This document shows, one piece after another, positions 1-5,073 of a stretch of 5,460 bases of DNA (positions are counted from its first letter, which is position 1; every line of letters starts with the position of its first letter). This DNA comes from Actinomycetota bacterium. Lineage in GTDB: Bacteria > Acidobacteriota > Blastocatellia > Chloracidobacteriales > Chloracidobacteriaceae. The notes beneath the pieces are model-generated. The model had not been told where the DNA came from, did not search any database, and saw nothing but the letters and a program-made list of their open reading frames with translations. The stretch spans positions 1-5,460 of the forward strand of contig JAAFHI010000298.1 of NCBI GenBank assembly GCA_013298335.1, given 5' to 3'. The position numbers were made by a program, and so were the translations under genes.

Positions 1-172
1 GTCCGGCCTGATAGATGCTCTGCGCGAGCGGCTCGAATCCTTCCCGGATGTCTTCGTCGTGGATGATGCCCTTGCTCGAATAACAGGTACGGGCGGTGGC
101 GACGACGTTCTTGAACGGCGTGGGAAAGGCTTTCGTCAGACTGACGATGGGCGGGGCTGAAAGAAACGGCAT
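1..172 (-). CDS. thyX: Flavin-dependent thymidylate synthase ThyX, N-terminal part (cut by window edge)
   Basis: Reading the minus strand from the ATG at 170-172 gives 57 residues before the left edge, starting MPFLSAPPIVSLTKAF. The segment VVATARTCYSSKGI (about residues 25-38) matches the N-terminal ThyX pattern in which an alanine/arginine-threonine-cysteine-tyrosine-serine stretch begins the fold. ThyX makes dTMP from dUMP with methylene-tetrahydrofolate, FAD and NADPH as a cytoplasmic tetramer, replacing ThyA. The diagnostic RHRxxSxxxxSxR motif would lie beyond the window, so catalytic competence cannot be judged. The start has no Shine-Dalgarno sequence; the 34 bp upstream is a T-rich leader following the Rpn-type gene, so co-transcription is likely. 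Some bacteria carry a longer two-domain ThyX-like protein, and the fragment cannot separate that from a standard one. Confidence 0.8.
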   Translation of the reverse strand, partial: MPFLSAPPIVSLTKAFPTPFKNVVATARTCYSSKGIIHDEDIREGFEPLAQSIYQAG

Positions 173-206
173 GAGAAAAAAGTGTATCGAAATTGAACGA
201 AGCGGC

Positions 207-545
207 TTACGGCGCGCACTCGGCAAGCCAGGTTTTCAGGTCGGATTTTGAAGCGAACTCAAACAGGGCCACGGCCAGCGCGTCGAGTTGGTCGAGGGAA
301 AGACGTTCGACGCTCTTCCGGTCACGCGCGGAAAGCGCCCCCAAACGCCGCTCCAACAGTCGTAAAACAATGGCGCGCTCGCCTTCGAGCTTTCCTTCGA
401 GCTTTCCTTCCAGTTTCCCTTCGAGCTTTCCTTCCAGTTTCCCTTCGAGTCGGCCTTCAAGCCTGCCTTCAAGCCTGCCTTCCAAGCGCCCCTGCTTGAG
501 TCCGATCTGGATGCCTTCCTCTTTCCAACTGGTCGTCAGTTCCAT
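207..545 (-). CDS. Candidate intragenic product: C-terminal Rpn fragment (RpnS-like antitoxin?)
   Basis: An in-frame ATG inside the Rpn-type gene (codon 229, bases 543-545) is preceded 5 nt upstream by AGGAGG. Initiation there would yield a 112-residue protein, MELTTSWKEEGIQ onward, containing only the nine G(R/K)LE repeats and the DUF4351-like domain and lacking the nuclease domain. In E. coli, Rpn proteins have been reported to have a C-terminal fragment, translated from within the same gene, that binds and neutralises the full-length toxin. The architecture here matches that arrangement. The ribosome site is seen; translation and antitoxin function are inferred. The AGGAGG also falls naturally from codons for Gln-Glu-Ala, so chance is possible. 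Confidence 0.4.
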   Translation of the reverse strand: MELTTSWKEEGIQIGLKQGRLEGRLEGRLEGRLEGKLEGKLEGKLEGKLEGKLEGERAIVLRLLERRLGALSARDRKSVERLSLDQLDALAVALFEFASKSDLKTWLAECAP

Positions 546-1229
546 GACCGCCTCCTGTACTTCCGGGTCGAGAATTTTCGCTTCTTTCTGAAAAACCCGC
601 GTTTCTTTTTCGTTCAATTTCAGATAACTGTCAATGAAGGCCGAGATCAGTTGCCGGCGCGCCGGGTCGAGATTCAACGTCACCAGCGCCCGCAGACATT
701 CCAGTTTCACTCGCGGGCGATCCTTCTCGGCAATCTGCATTTTCGCCATCAGGGCGCTCGCCACCGGGTTCGCACGTCCGACAAAGTCGCGCCAGTCCAT
801 CCGATTCAACTGAATCACGTCAAAGTCGAATTCCAGCACGGTCTTATTCGGGAAGGTGACCCGGAAAACACTTGCCTGCGGCGTTCGCGGCGAATCGAAG
901 GACAATACGGCAATTGGGTAGACCGGCAGTCGCATCCGGAGAAAAAGCGCGGCGTGGTACGCGTACATCCGCTCGGCGAAATCCGACTTTCGCGTCGCCT
1001 GATTTTCGACATGAATCAGAAAACAGGCGGGCGAATCGCGATACCGAACCTTGACGATCAGGTCCAGTACACGTTTCCGCCCCTTCACGACATCCGCGAA
1101 AACTTCCTTGTCCACAAATTCGATGGACGCGACATCCACGAATTGAAGAACGTCGGGAAGAAAAAGATCGAGGAATTCGACGAAGAACGTCCGCAGCAGT
1201 TCCTTGAAAAGACGATCATGATCAACCAT
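207..1229 (-). CDS. Rpn-family PD-(D/E)XK nuclease / putative transposase with DUF4351-like C-terminus
   Basis: A 340-residue protein with three parts. Residues about 1-150 form a PD-(D/E)XK nuclease-like domain of the Rpn (recombination-promoting nuclease, 'putative transposase') type: a DHDRLFKELLR opening, then Asp56 in RVLDLIVKV and Glu75/Gln77 in LIHVENQA, then a Tyr-rich RMYAYHAALF helix. Residues 248-283 are nine perfect G(R/K)LE tetrapeptides, predicted as a charged helix. Residues about 285-335 (LRLLERRLGALS, LSLDQLDALAVALFEF) resemble DUF4351. Family members cut DNA and some act as toxic anti-phage proteins; despite the label they are not IS transposases and no terminal repeats are seen here. 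The ATG at 1229 lies 6 bp after the E1 alpha stop codon, with no clear Shine-Dalgarno, which suggests read-through from the dehydrogenase gene. An internal start with a strong ribosome site is listed separately. The family call is confident; the activity is inferred. Confidence 0.87.
   Translation of the reverse strand: MVDHDRLFKELLRTFFVEFLDLFLPDVLQFVDVASIEFVDKEVFADVVKGRKRVLDLIVKVRYRDSPACFLIHVENQATRKSDFAERMYAYHAALFLRMRLPVYPIAVLSFDSPRTPQASVFRVTFPNKTVLEFDFDVIQLNRMDWRDFVGRANPVASALMAKMQIAEKDRPRVKLECLRALVTLNLDPARRQLISAFIDSYLKLNEKETRVFQKEAKILDPEVQEAVMELTTSWKEEGIQIGLKQGRLEGRLEGRLEGRLEGKLEGKLEGKLEGKLEGKLEGERAIVLRLLERRLGALSARDRKSVERLSLDQLDALAVALFEFASKSDLKTWLAECAP
381..488 (-). repeat. Nine-unit 12-bp coding tandem repeat (G(R/K)LE array)
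   Basis: Nine contiguous 12-bp units with no indels encode, in gene order, four RLEG then five KLEG tetrapeptides (residues 248-283 of the Rpn-type protein). Units 7 and 8 are identical (453-476). Units 2+3 (393-416) and 4+5 (417-440) are 24-bp blocks that differ at one base, which points to block duplication on top of the 12-bp period. Since each unit is four codons, gain or loss of units would change the helix length and not the frame. Confidence 0.93.
551..556 (-). promoter_or_regulatory. Perfect internal Shine-Dalgarno (AGGAGG) before codon 229 of the Rpn-type gene
   Basis: The minus strand reads ACAGGAGGCGGTCATG, giving a full anti-16S match with a 5-nt spacer to an in-frame ATG. It is the strongest ribosome-binding-site candidate noticed in the window; the gene's own start (GTGAGCGGCGATG), and those of thyX, E1 alpha and the CHAD gene, have nothing similar. 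Confidence 0.5.
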
Positions 1230-1235
1230 CGCCGC

Positions 1236-2243
1236 TCACTTCGCGTAGACGTCTTCCAGCGCCGATTCGGGGTCCGGCATCGGACTCGCCTCGGCATCTG
1301 CAACGGCGTCGTCGAGATGGGCGGAGATTTCCTTCGCAATGGCGTCAAGTTCCGCGCGGTCCGCGATGGAACTGTCAATCAGGTAGTTTTCATACCGCAC
1401 GACCGGATCCCTGGCCGACCATTCGGCGATGAGTTCCTTCGGCACATACTTCTGATCGTCGTGCTCGGCGTGGCCCTTGATTCGGAACGTGACCGCCTCG
1501 ATGAGCGTCACGCCGCCGCCCGCGCGGGCGAGGTCCACGGCCCGCTTGGTCGCATCGTACACCGCGAGCACGTCGTTGCCGTCCACGCGGATGCCGTTCA
1601 CGCCGAAGCCGATGGCCTTGTCCACAATCTGCTCGACCGCCATCTGTCGCGAGGTCGGCGTCGAGTAGGCATAGCCGTTGTTTTCAACGATCACCACCAC
1701 CGGCAGCTTCTTCACCGCCGCGAAGTTCATCCCCTCGGCGAAGGCCCCCGTCGAGGACGCGCCGTCGCCCATGTACACGAGGCACACACGCGGTTCTTTT
1801 CGCATTTGGGAAGCGAGCGCGATGCCGTTGAACACCGGCAGCATGTCGCCGAGATGCGAGATCGGTCCCACAAAGCCGCGTTTGAGATCCGCGTAGTGAA
1901 TCTGAAGGTCGCGACCGCGCGTCGGACTGTCGCGCTTCGCCATGTACTGAAGCAGCATTTCGCGCGGCGTCGCGCCCATCACCATCATCGCGCCCATGTC
2001 GCGAATGAGCGGCGCAATCATGTCGTTGCAGCTCTTGTCGAGCGCGTAGGCGCTGCCGACGGCGGTGCCTTCCTGCCCGAGCGAGCGATACAGCCCGCCG
2101 ATGACCTTCGTCTGACGGTAGAGGTTCACGAGGCGTTCTTCGAGCAGCCGCGTGAGTTTGAGGTAGCGGTAGATTTCGACTTTCTGTTCGCGCGACAGCA
2201 TGGCCTGGGGCGCGACGGAGAGCGTTTCAGCAGCAGCGGACAT
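1236..2243 (-). CDS. Thiamine-diphosphate-dependent 2-oxoacid dehydrogenase E1 component, alpha subunit
   Basis: A 335-residue protein, a usual length for a bacterial E1 alpha chain. With an E1 beta partner and thiamine diphosphate it decarboxylates a 2-oxoacid (pyruvate or a branched-chain 2-oxoacid) and passes the acyl group to lipoyl-E2. The N-terminal helix LTRLLEERLVNLYRQ and the YRSLGQEGTAVG segment (about 52-63) are family hallmarks. The thiamine-diphosphate motif is complete: GDG at 159-161 and NN at 188-189, 26 residues between. The active-site loop FRIKGHAEHDDQKYVP (253-268) keeps the conserved His258 and the Asp pair, but has Ala/Glu where eukaryotic enzymes carry regulatory serines. 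Pyruvate, 2-oxoisovalerate and acetoin dehydrogenases cannot be told apart from this chain alone, so no symbol is given. No E1 beta, E2 or E3 lies next to it. No Shine-Dalgarno precedes the ATG at 2243; Met15 is an alternative start, equally without one. Confidence 0.92.
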   Translation of the reverse strand: MSAAAETLSVAPQAMLSREQKVEIYRYLKLTRLLEERLVNLYRQTKVIGGLYRSLGQEGTAVGSAYALDKSCNDMIAPLIRDMGAMMVMGATPREMLLQYMAKRDSPTRGRDLQIHYADLKRGFVGPISHLGDMLPVFNGIALASQMRKEPRVCLVYMGDGASSTGAFAEGMNFAAVKKLPVVVIVENNGYAYSTPTSRQMAVEQIVDKAIGFGVNGIRVDGNDVLAVYDATKRAVDLARAGGGVTLIEAVTFRIKGHAEHDDQKYVPKELIAEWSARDPVVRYENYLIDSSIADRAELDAIAKEISAHLDDAVADAEASPMPDPESALEDVYAK

Positions 2244-2347
2244 AGCAGTTCAACCAGAAAAGAAAACGGGATAAAGGAAAGAATTACATCTTTCTTATTT
2301 CATATTGCTTCCGACCGGTGCAACACCCTAAACGACGGGCGGCGGTT
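2244..2347 (-). other. Leader between the CHAD gene and the E1 alpha gene
   Basis: This 104-bp spacer is clearly more AT-rich than its neighbours and is pyrimidine-rich just before the E1 alpha start (minus strand ...TTTCTTTTCTGG...). Such a stretch could hold a promoter for the E1 alpha gene, but no hexamer pair at proper spacing stands out: TTGCAC is present without a convincing -10. No terminator hairpin for the CHAD gene is seen, so read-through from it is also possible. Confidence 0.3.
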
Positions 2348-3244
2348 CTACATCAATCCCTGTAACGATGCCCCGAAGCCGCGTTTCACCGCACGGTTCC
2401 ACGTCGTGAGCGCGCGCCGGTAGGCAATCTCCCGTCGCCGGCGATGGTCGGTGACGAGCCACGCGAGGGCGGCGGTCTCGGGTTCATGGCTCACCGGCAG
2501 GCGGTCGGCGAAGAACAGCCCCATCATGTCGCGGTCCTGCACGACGCCGAGGGCTTCCTGTACGTCGCGCAGCCCGTCGAGCACCCCTTCTGCGTCGGGC
2601 ACGCAGGGCGCGAAAATCTCCACCACATAGCGCAGTTTCTTGCCCGCGATGCGGAGGTCGTGATGGGCCGTGGCGGCATCGGGCAGCGTGAGCGCGCCGG
2701 TCCGGGTCAGGAAGGCATTGACCGCCGGGGCGATGTGTCCGCGCGCCAGATCGCCGAGGCGCAGTTCAACGGCTTTCTGACGGACCGTCCCCGTCGGCAG
2801 CCATTCGAGAAACGGCTCGGGACGCCACACGGCAAGCGTTTCCGACAGTTTCAAAAACCGGTACGCCCGCATGGCCGCGAGCGTCCGTCCAACGTGACTC
2901 AACCCCTTGCGCTGTTCCTGGGGCGCGCGGCGGCGGGCGTTGGCGAGGTCCTCGCGAATCACGTCGAGGTCGCGAACCGCGCCGAGCGTCCGGGTCAGTT
3001 GCTGCGCTTCCCCGCGAAACAGGCGCGTGGCCGCGTTCGGGTAGACACCCTCGACCGCCTGCCACGCCGCGCGAAGCCGCCGCGAGGCGACCCGCATGTC
3101 ATGAACGTCCTCGATGTCTTCGTCGCACAGCACGGCGTCGCGATGCTCGGCCAACTGACGGAACCGGACGTCGAGAATCGCCCGCGCCGCGCCCGCCGCG
3201 TCGAGTTCGGGATGGAGATCGGGAATGGACCACGCTTTTGCCAT
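2348..3244 (-). CDS. CHAD domain-containing protein (polyphosphate-binding helical domain)
   Basis: A 298-residue, mainly helical, Arg- and His-rich protein with the two-fold CHAD pattern. The first half has VHDMRVASRRLRAAW (47-61: His48, Arg51, Arg55, Arg56, Arg58) followed by LGAVRDLDVIRED (87-99). The second half has HHDLRIAGKKLRYVVE (194-209: His195, Arg198, Lys202, Lys203, Arg205) followed by LGVVQDRDMMG (232-242). CHAD domains form two four-helix bundles whose conserved basic faces bind inorganic polyphosphate. Many are fused to or near a CYTH triphosphatase or Ppk; here the protein is CHAD only, and neither gene is in the window. No signal peptide or membrane segment is seen, so it is probably cytoplasmic. 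The ATG at 3244 lacks a Shine-Dalgarno but puts the protein start shortly before the domain. It is divergent from xerC and could head the minus-strand gene run. The specific role is unknown. Confidence 0.9.
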   Translation of the reverse strand: MAKAWSIPDLHPELDAAGAARAILDVRFRQLAEHRDAVLCDEDIEDVHDMRVASRRLRAAWQAVEGVYPNAATRLFRGEAQQLTRTLGAVRDLDVIREDLANARRRAPQEQRKGLSHVGRTLAAMRAYRFLKLSETLAVWRPEPFLEWLPTGTVRQKAVELRLGDLARGHIAPAVNAFLTRTGALTLPDAATAHHDLRIAGKKLRYVVEIFAPCVPDAEGVLDGLRDVQEALGVVQDRDMMGLFFADRLPVSHEPETAALAWLVTDHRRRREIAYRRALTTWNRAVKRGFGASLQGLM

Positions 3245-3259
3245 AAGAAACCGTCAGTA

Positions 3260-3285
3260 CCGCCCGCGGTAGCGGGTGGGTTTTT
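3260..3285 (+). terminator. Intrinsic-terminator-like hairpin upstream of xerC
   Basis: On the plus strand CCGCCCGC (3260-3267) pairs with GCGGGTGG (3272-3279) through eight base pairs, one of them G-U, around a GGTA loop, followed by G and five T. That is the classic shape of a rho-independent terminator. No plus-strand gene ends here, so it would stop only antisense or read-through transcripts coming over the CHAD gene. A competing palindrome, TACCGC-CC-GCGGTA (3258-3271), overlaps it. It may instead be part of a dispersed intergenic repeat. Confidence 0.35.
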
Positions 3286-3288
3286 AAA

Positions 3289-3316
3289 GGATGAAGGATG
3301 AGGGATGAAGGATGAA
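3289..3316 (+). repeat. Heptanucleotide tandem repeat, GGATGAA x 4
   Basis: Four contiguous 7-bp units: GGATGAA, GGATGAG, GGATGAA, GGATGAA. The unit shares the GGATGRR core with the G-rich array beginning at 4373. It sits directly upstream of the xerC promoter candidate, in the area where a -35 element would fall. Confidence 0.9.
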
Positions 3317-3324
3317 AAAACCGG

Positions 3325-3333
3325 TGATATAGT
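3325..3333 (+). promoter_or_regulatory. Extended -10 promoter candidate for xerC
   Basis: TGATATAGT fits the extended -10 form TGnTATAAT with one mismatch. At 17-bp spacing the -35 position (3305-3310) reads ATGAAG, a poor match lying inside the GGATGAA array; extended -10 promoters can work without a good -35. It would imply a leader of about 105 nt before the xerC start codon. Confidence 0.35.
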
Positions 3334-3433
3334 CGGGCCACACAACCAATAGCGGCCCGCGCCACGCCGACCGCAACATAAGACGGATATGGAACCCCGA
3401 CCGTCAGGGAGGGGCGTACCGGAAAAGAACGCA

Positions 3434-3438
3434 AAGGA
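3434..3438 (+). promoter_or_regulatory. Ribosome binding site of xerC
   Basis: AAGGA lies 8 nt before the ATG at 3447, within a purine-rich stretch (GCAAAGGAAAAACCGA). It supports this ATG as the true start. Confidence 0.65.
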
Positions 3439-3446
3439 AAAACCGA

Positions 3447-4373
3447 ATGACCACGCTGCCCGAATACATCGAAGATTTCAAGAAGTACCTGATGTACGAA
3501 CGGAACGCCTCCGAACACACGCTCCGCAACTACCTGAGCGACCTGGAGCAGTTCCACGATTTCCTCTGCCCCGCCGACGTGGCGGGCGAGCGCCGCGAAG
3601 TGCCGCTCCCGGATGTCGACAACATCACCATCCGCGAGTACATGGCCTCGCTCTACGACAGGAAGAAAAAGAAAACCTCGATTGCCCGCAAGCTCGCCAC
3701 GCTGCGGACCTTCTTCCGCTATCTCTGCCGCGAGGGCGTACTCGAACTCAACCCGGCGCAACTCGTCGCCTCGCCGCGGCTCGAAAAGAAACTGCCGAAT
3801 CACCTTACCATCGAGGAAGCGATCCGCTTCATCGAGATGCCCGACCTCGACACGGTCCTCGGCAAACGCGACCGCGCAATTCTCGAAATGCTCTATGCCA
3901 CGGGCATCCGCGTCTCGGAACTCGTCGGCATGAACATCGAGGACATCGACTTCAAGCACCTCTCGATTCTGGTTCGGGGAAAAGGCCGGAAGGAACGCAT
4001 CGTGCCGTTCGGCGAACACGCGCGCAAATCGCTCGAACTCTACCTCGGCGTCCGCGGGCAACTGCTCGCGCACGCGCCGGAGGACAAGGTCGAAGCGAAG
4101 GCCGTGTTCTACAACTATCAGGGAACGCGCATCACGACGCGCTCGGTCGGACGCCTGATCGACAAATACATCAAGGAATGCGCCGACATTCACCACATCA
4201 GCCCGCACAGCCTGCGCCATTCCTTCGCCACCCACCTGCTCAACGCGGGCGCGGACCTGCGCTCAATCCAGGAACTGCTCGGCCACGTCCGCCTGACCAC
4301 CACGCAGCAGTACCTGCACGTCTCGAACGACCGTCTGATGGAGGTCTACGACAAAGCACATCCCAAGGCGTAG
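3447..4373 (+). CDS. xerC: Tyrosine recombinase XerC
   Basis: A 308-residue tyrosine recombinase, close to the roughly 300 residues usual for XerC/XerD. The N-terminal core-binding (SAM-like) domain spans about 3-100 ([36 protein letters not shown]) and the catalytic domain about 115-305. All catalytic residues are present with XerD-like spacing: Arg155 (ATGIRVSEL), Lys179 ([10 protein letters not shown]), His254 and Arg257 ([13 protein letters not shown]), His280 (LLGH) and the nucleophile Tyr289 (TTTQQYLHV). The [10 protein letters not shown]-terminus resembles the XerC rather than the XerD ending. XerC works with XerD and FtsK at dif to resolve chromosome dimers; it can also be exploited by integrating elements. 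It stands alone on the plus strand between two minus-strand groups, with heptad repeats on both sides. Its TAG stop codon contributes its G to the first G-tract of the downstream repeat. A chromosomal Xer is favoured over a phage integrase because the length and motifs are standard. Confidence 0.92.
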   Translation: MTTLPEYIEDFKKYLMYERNASEHTLRNYLSDLEQFHDFLCPADVAGERREVPLPDVDNITIREYMASLYDRKKKKTSIARKLATLRTFFRYLCREGVLELNPAQLVASPRLEKKLPNHLTIEEAIRFIEMPDLDTVLGKRDRAILEMLYATGIRVSELVGMNIEDIDFKHLSILVRGKGRKERIVPFGEHARKSLELYLGVRGQLLAHAPEDKVEAKAVFYNYQGTRITTRSVGRLIDKYIKECADIHHISPHSLRHSFATHLLNAGADLRSIQELLGHVRLTTTQQYLHVSNDRLMEVYDKAHPKA

Positions 4374-4403
4374 GGGATGGGGGATGGGGGATGGGGGATG
4401 GGG
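4373..4403 (+). repeat. G-tract heptad array with G-quadruplex potential at the xerC stop codon
   Basis: Five G-tracts of 4, 5, 5, 5 and 4 bases, each separated by AT, give a GGGGGAT heptad array. Any four adjacent tracts meet the usual G-quadruplex pattern with very short 2-nt loops. On the plus strand this would form in the xerC mRNA immediately after its coding region. The first G is the last base of the xerC stop codon. Confidence 0.93.
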
Positions 4404-4532
4404 CGAATTGTCGGTCCGGTTTTCGCCGTCAAGCGCTTTCCCCACAAAACTCCTGCCTTTTCTTCATTCCGCATTCGATATTCCGCATTCCGCATTTTCT
4501 TCCCCATCCCCCATGCCCTATCCCCCATCCCC
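4373..4532. repeat. Imperfect 31-bp inverted repeat filling the convergent intergenic region
   Basis: The left arm (4373-4403) and the reverse complement of the right arm (4502-4532) match at 29 of 31 bases; the two differences fall in one unit (GGGGG against AGGGC). The middle is 98 nt: an unremarkable stretch at 4404-4464, then CATTCCG heptads. The structure occupies practically all the space between the convergent xerC and membrane-protein genes, and as RNA could form a long hairpin in either direction. It could be a MITE-like or REP-like element, or just two oppositely oriented copies of a dispersed repeat. No target-site duplication is evident. Confidence 0.7.
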
Positions 4533-4534
4533 CC
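4465..4534 (+). repeat. Ten-unit heptad array, CATTCCG type merging into TCCCCCA type
   Basis: Seventy bases divide cleanly into ten 7-bp units in one register: four related to CATTCCG (4465-4492), one transitional CATTTTC, and five related to TCCCCCA (4500-4534). The units change sequence without losing the 7-bp phase, which suggests a single array that diverged or was seeded by a second heptad family. The array ends 3 bp before the stop codon of the minus-strand gene. Confidence 0.85.
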
Positions 4535-4537
4535 GCC

Positions 4538-5062
4538 TCACTCCACCGAATCGGCCACGCGGTAGATGAGCAGCATCATGCCGATCACGAAGGCGGCGAG
4601 AACCAACAGCAGAAAGTTCGAAAAGCAGGCCAGAAACAGGCAGAAGACCAGTCCGCAGAGCATCATGTTCGTAATCGAGAAGTAGATGCCTTTGGTCCGT
4701 ACCATCCCGTAGGCGAAAATTCCCACCAGCAGCGACAGAAAAAGAAACGCCTCCAGCAACGGCGCGACCTGCGTGATGACGCGCAGGTCGCTGACGCCGA
4801 CGAACGCCCCCAATACCGAGACCAGCGCCAGCGCCCGCAACCGGATGCGGACTTCCTCCTCGGTGAAATCCTCGAAAAGCGTGAACCGCGGCACCGGCAG
4901 CGTCGGCAGATCGGCGAAATTGCCAATCGCGACGAGCGGCGCGCTGATGCCCACGCATCGCGTACAGAAATTCGTCTCCGGCGTGAAGCAATCCGCCTGA
5001 TGGCAGATTTCGCACCGCATCGCCGGGAGTTCGCGCTTGACGGTCAGGACTTCGGTTTTCAT
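4538..5062 (-). CDS. Hypothetical membrane protein with N-terminal zinc-ribbon-like cysteine motif
   Basis: A 174-residue protein, not recognised as a named family. Near the N-terminus four cysteines, Cys17, Cys20, Cys33 and Cys36 (RCEICHQADCF, FCTRCVG), form CX2C-X12-CX2C, as in small zinc ribbons. An acidic stretch (FEDFTEEE, about 66-70) leads into four hydrophobic segments at about 77-93, 99-121, 127-147 and 150-169, so a membrane protein with a cytoplasmic metal-binding head is likely. The ATG at 5062 is chosen because GGAG lies 6 nt upstream; a GTG at 5074 would add four residues and overlap the preceding stop by one base. It follows the next gene with an 11-nt gap, suggesting translational coupling. 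The zinc ribbon could bind zinc or mediate protein contacts; function is unknown. Confidence 0.72.
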   Translation of the reverse strand: MKTEVLTVKRELPAMRCEICHQADCFTPETNFCTRCVGISAPLVAIGNFADLPTLPVPRFTLFEDFTEEEVRIRLRALALVSVLGAFVGVSDLRVITQVAPLLEAFLFLSLLVGIFAYGMVRTKGIYFSITNMMLCGLVFCLFLACFSNFLLLVLAAFVIGMMLLIYRVADSVE

Positions 5063-5068
5063 GCCCTT

Positions 5069-5072
5069 CTCC
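5069..5072 (-). promoter_or_regulatory. Ribosome binding site deciding the start at 5062
   Basis: The minus strand reads TAGTGGAGAAGGGCATG. GGAG with a 6-nt spacer favours the ATG over the GTG that overlaps the upstream TAG stop codon. Confidence 0.5.
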
Positions 5073-5073
5073 A

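Noticed and set aside
193..591. Plus-strand frame with repeated FPSS tetrapeptides
   Set aside because: This is only the opposite-strand reading of the 12-bp repeat in the Rpn-type gene.
207..1229. Insertion-sequence transposase
   Set aside because: Rpn-type proteins are often labelled 'transposase', but no terminal inverted repeats, target duplication or DDE motifs are seen around the gene.
2244..2347. Sigma70 promoter for E1 alpha based on TTGCAC
   Set aside because: No acceptable -10 hexamer occurs at 16-18 bp spacing.
651..2423. Long plus-strand open frame (590 codons)
   Set aside because: It lies antisense to the Rpn-type and E1 alpha genes, crosses their boundary, and is rich in His/Arg with no domain signature. 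It is a frame shadow of high-GC coding DNA.
2444..3301. Plus-strand open frame of 285 codons
   Set aside because: Antisense to the CHAD gene and running into the intergenic hairpin and repeat; no recognisable domain, whereas the minus-strand CHAD motifs are clear.
3099..4235. Minus-strand open frame of 378 codons
   Set aside because: Antisense to xerC and overlapping the CHAD start; the plus strand carries all the tyrosine recombinase catalytic residues.
4465..4534. CRISPR-like array
   Set aside because: Units are 7 bp, contiguous and without spacers, so this is a simple tandem repeat.
4377..4569. Small plus-strand frames with Gly/Trp/Met-Asp repeats
   Set aside because: They are translations of the heptad repeats and have no support as genes.
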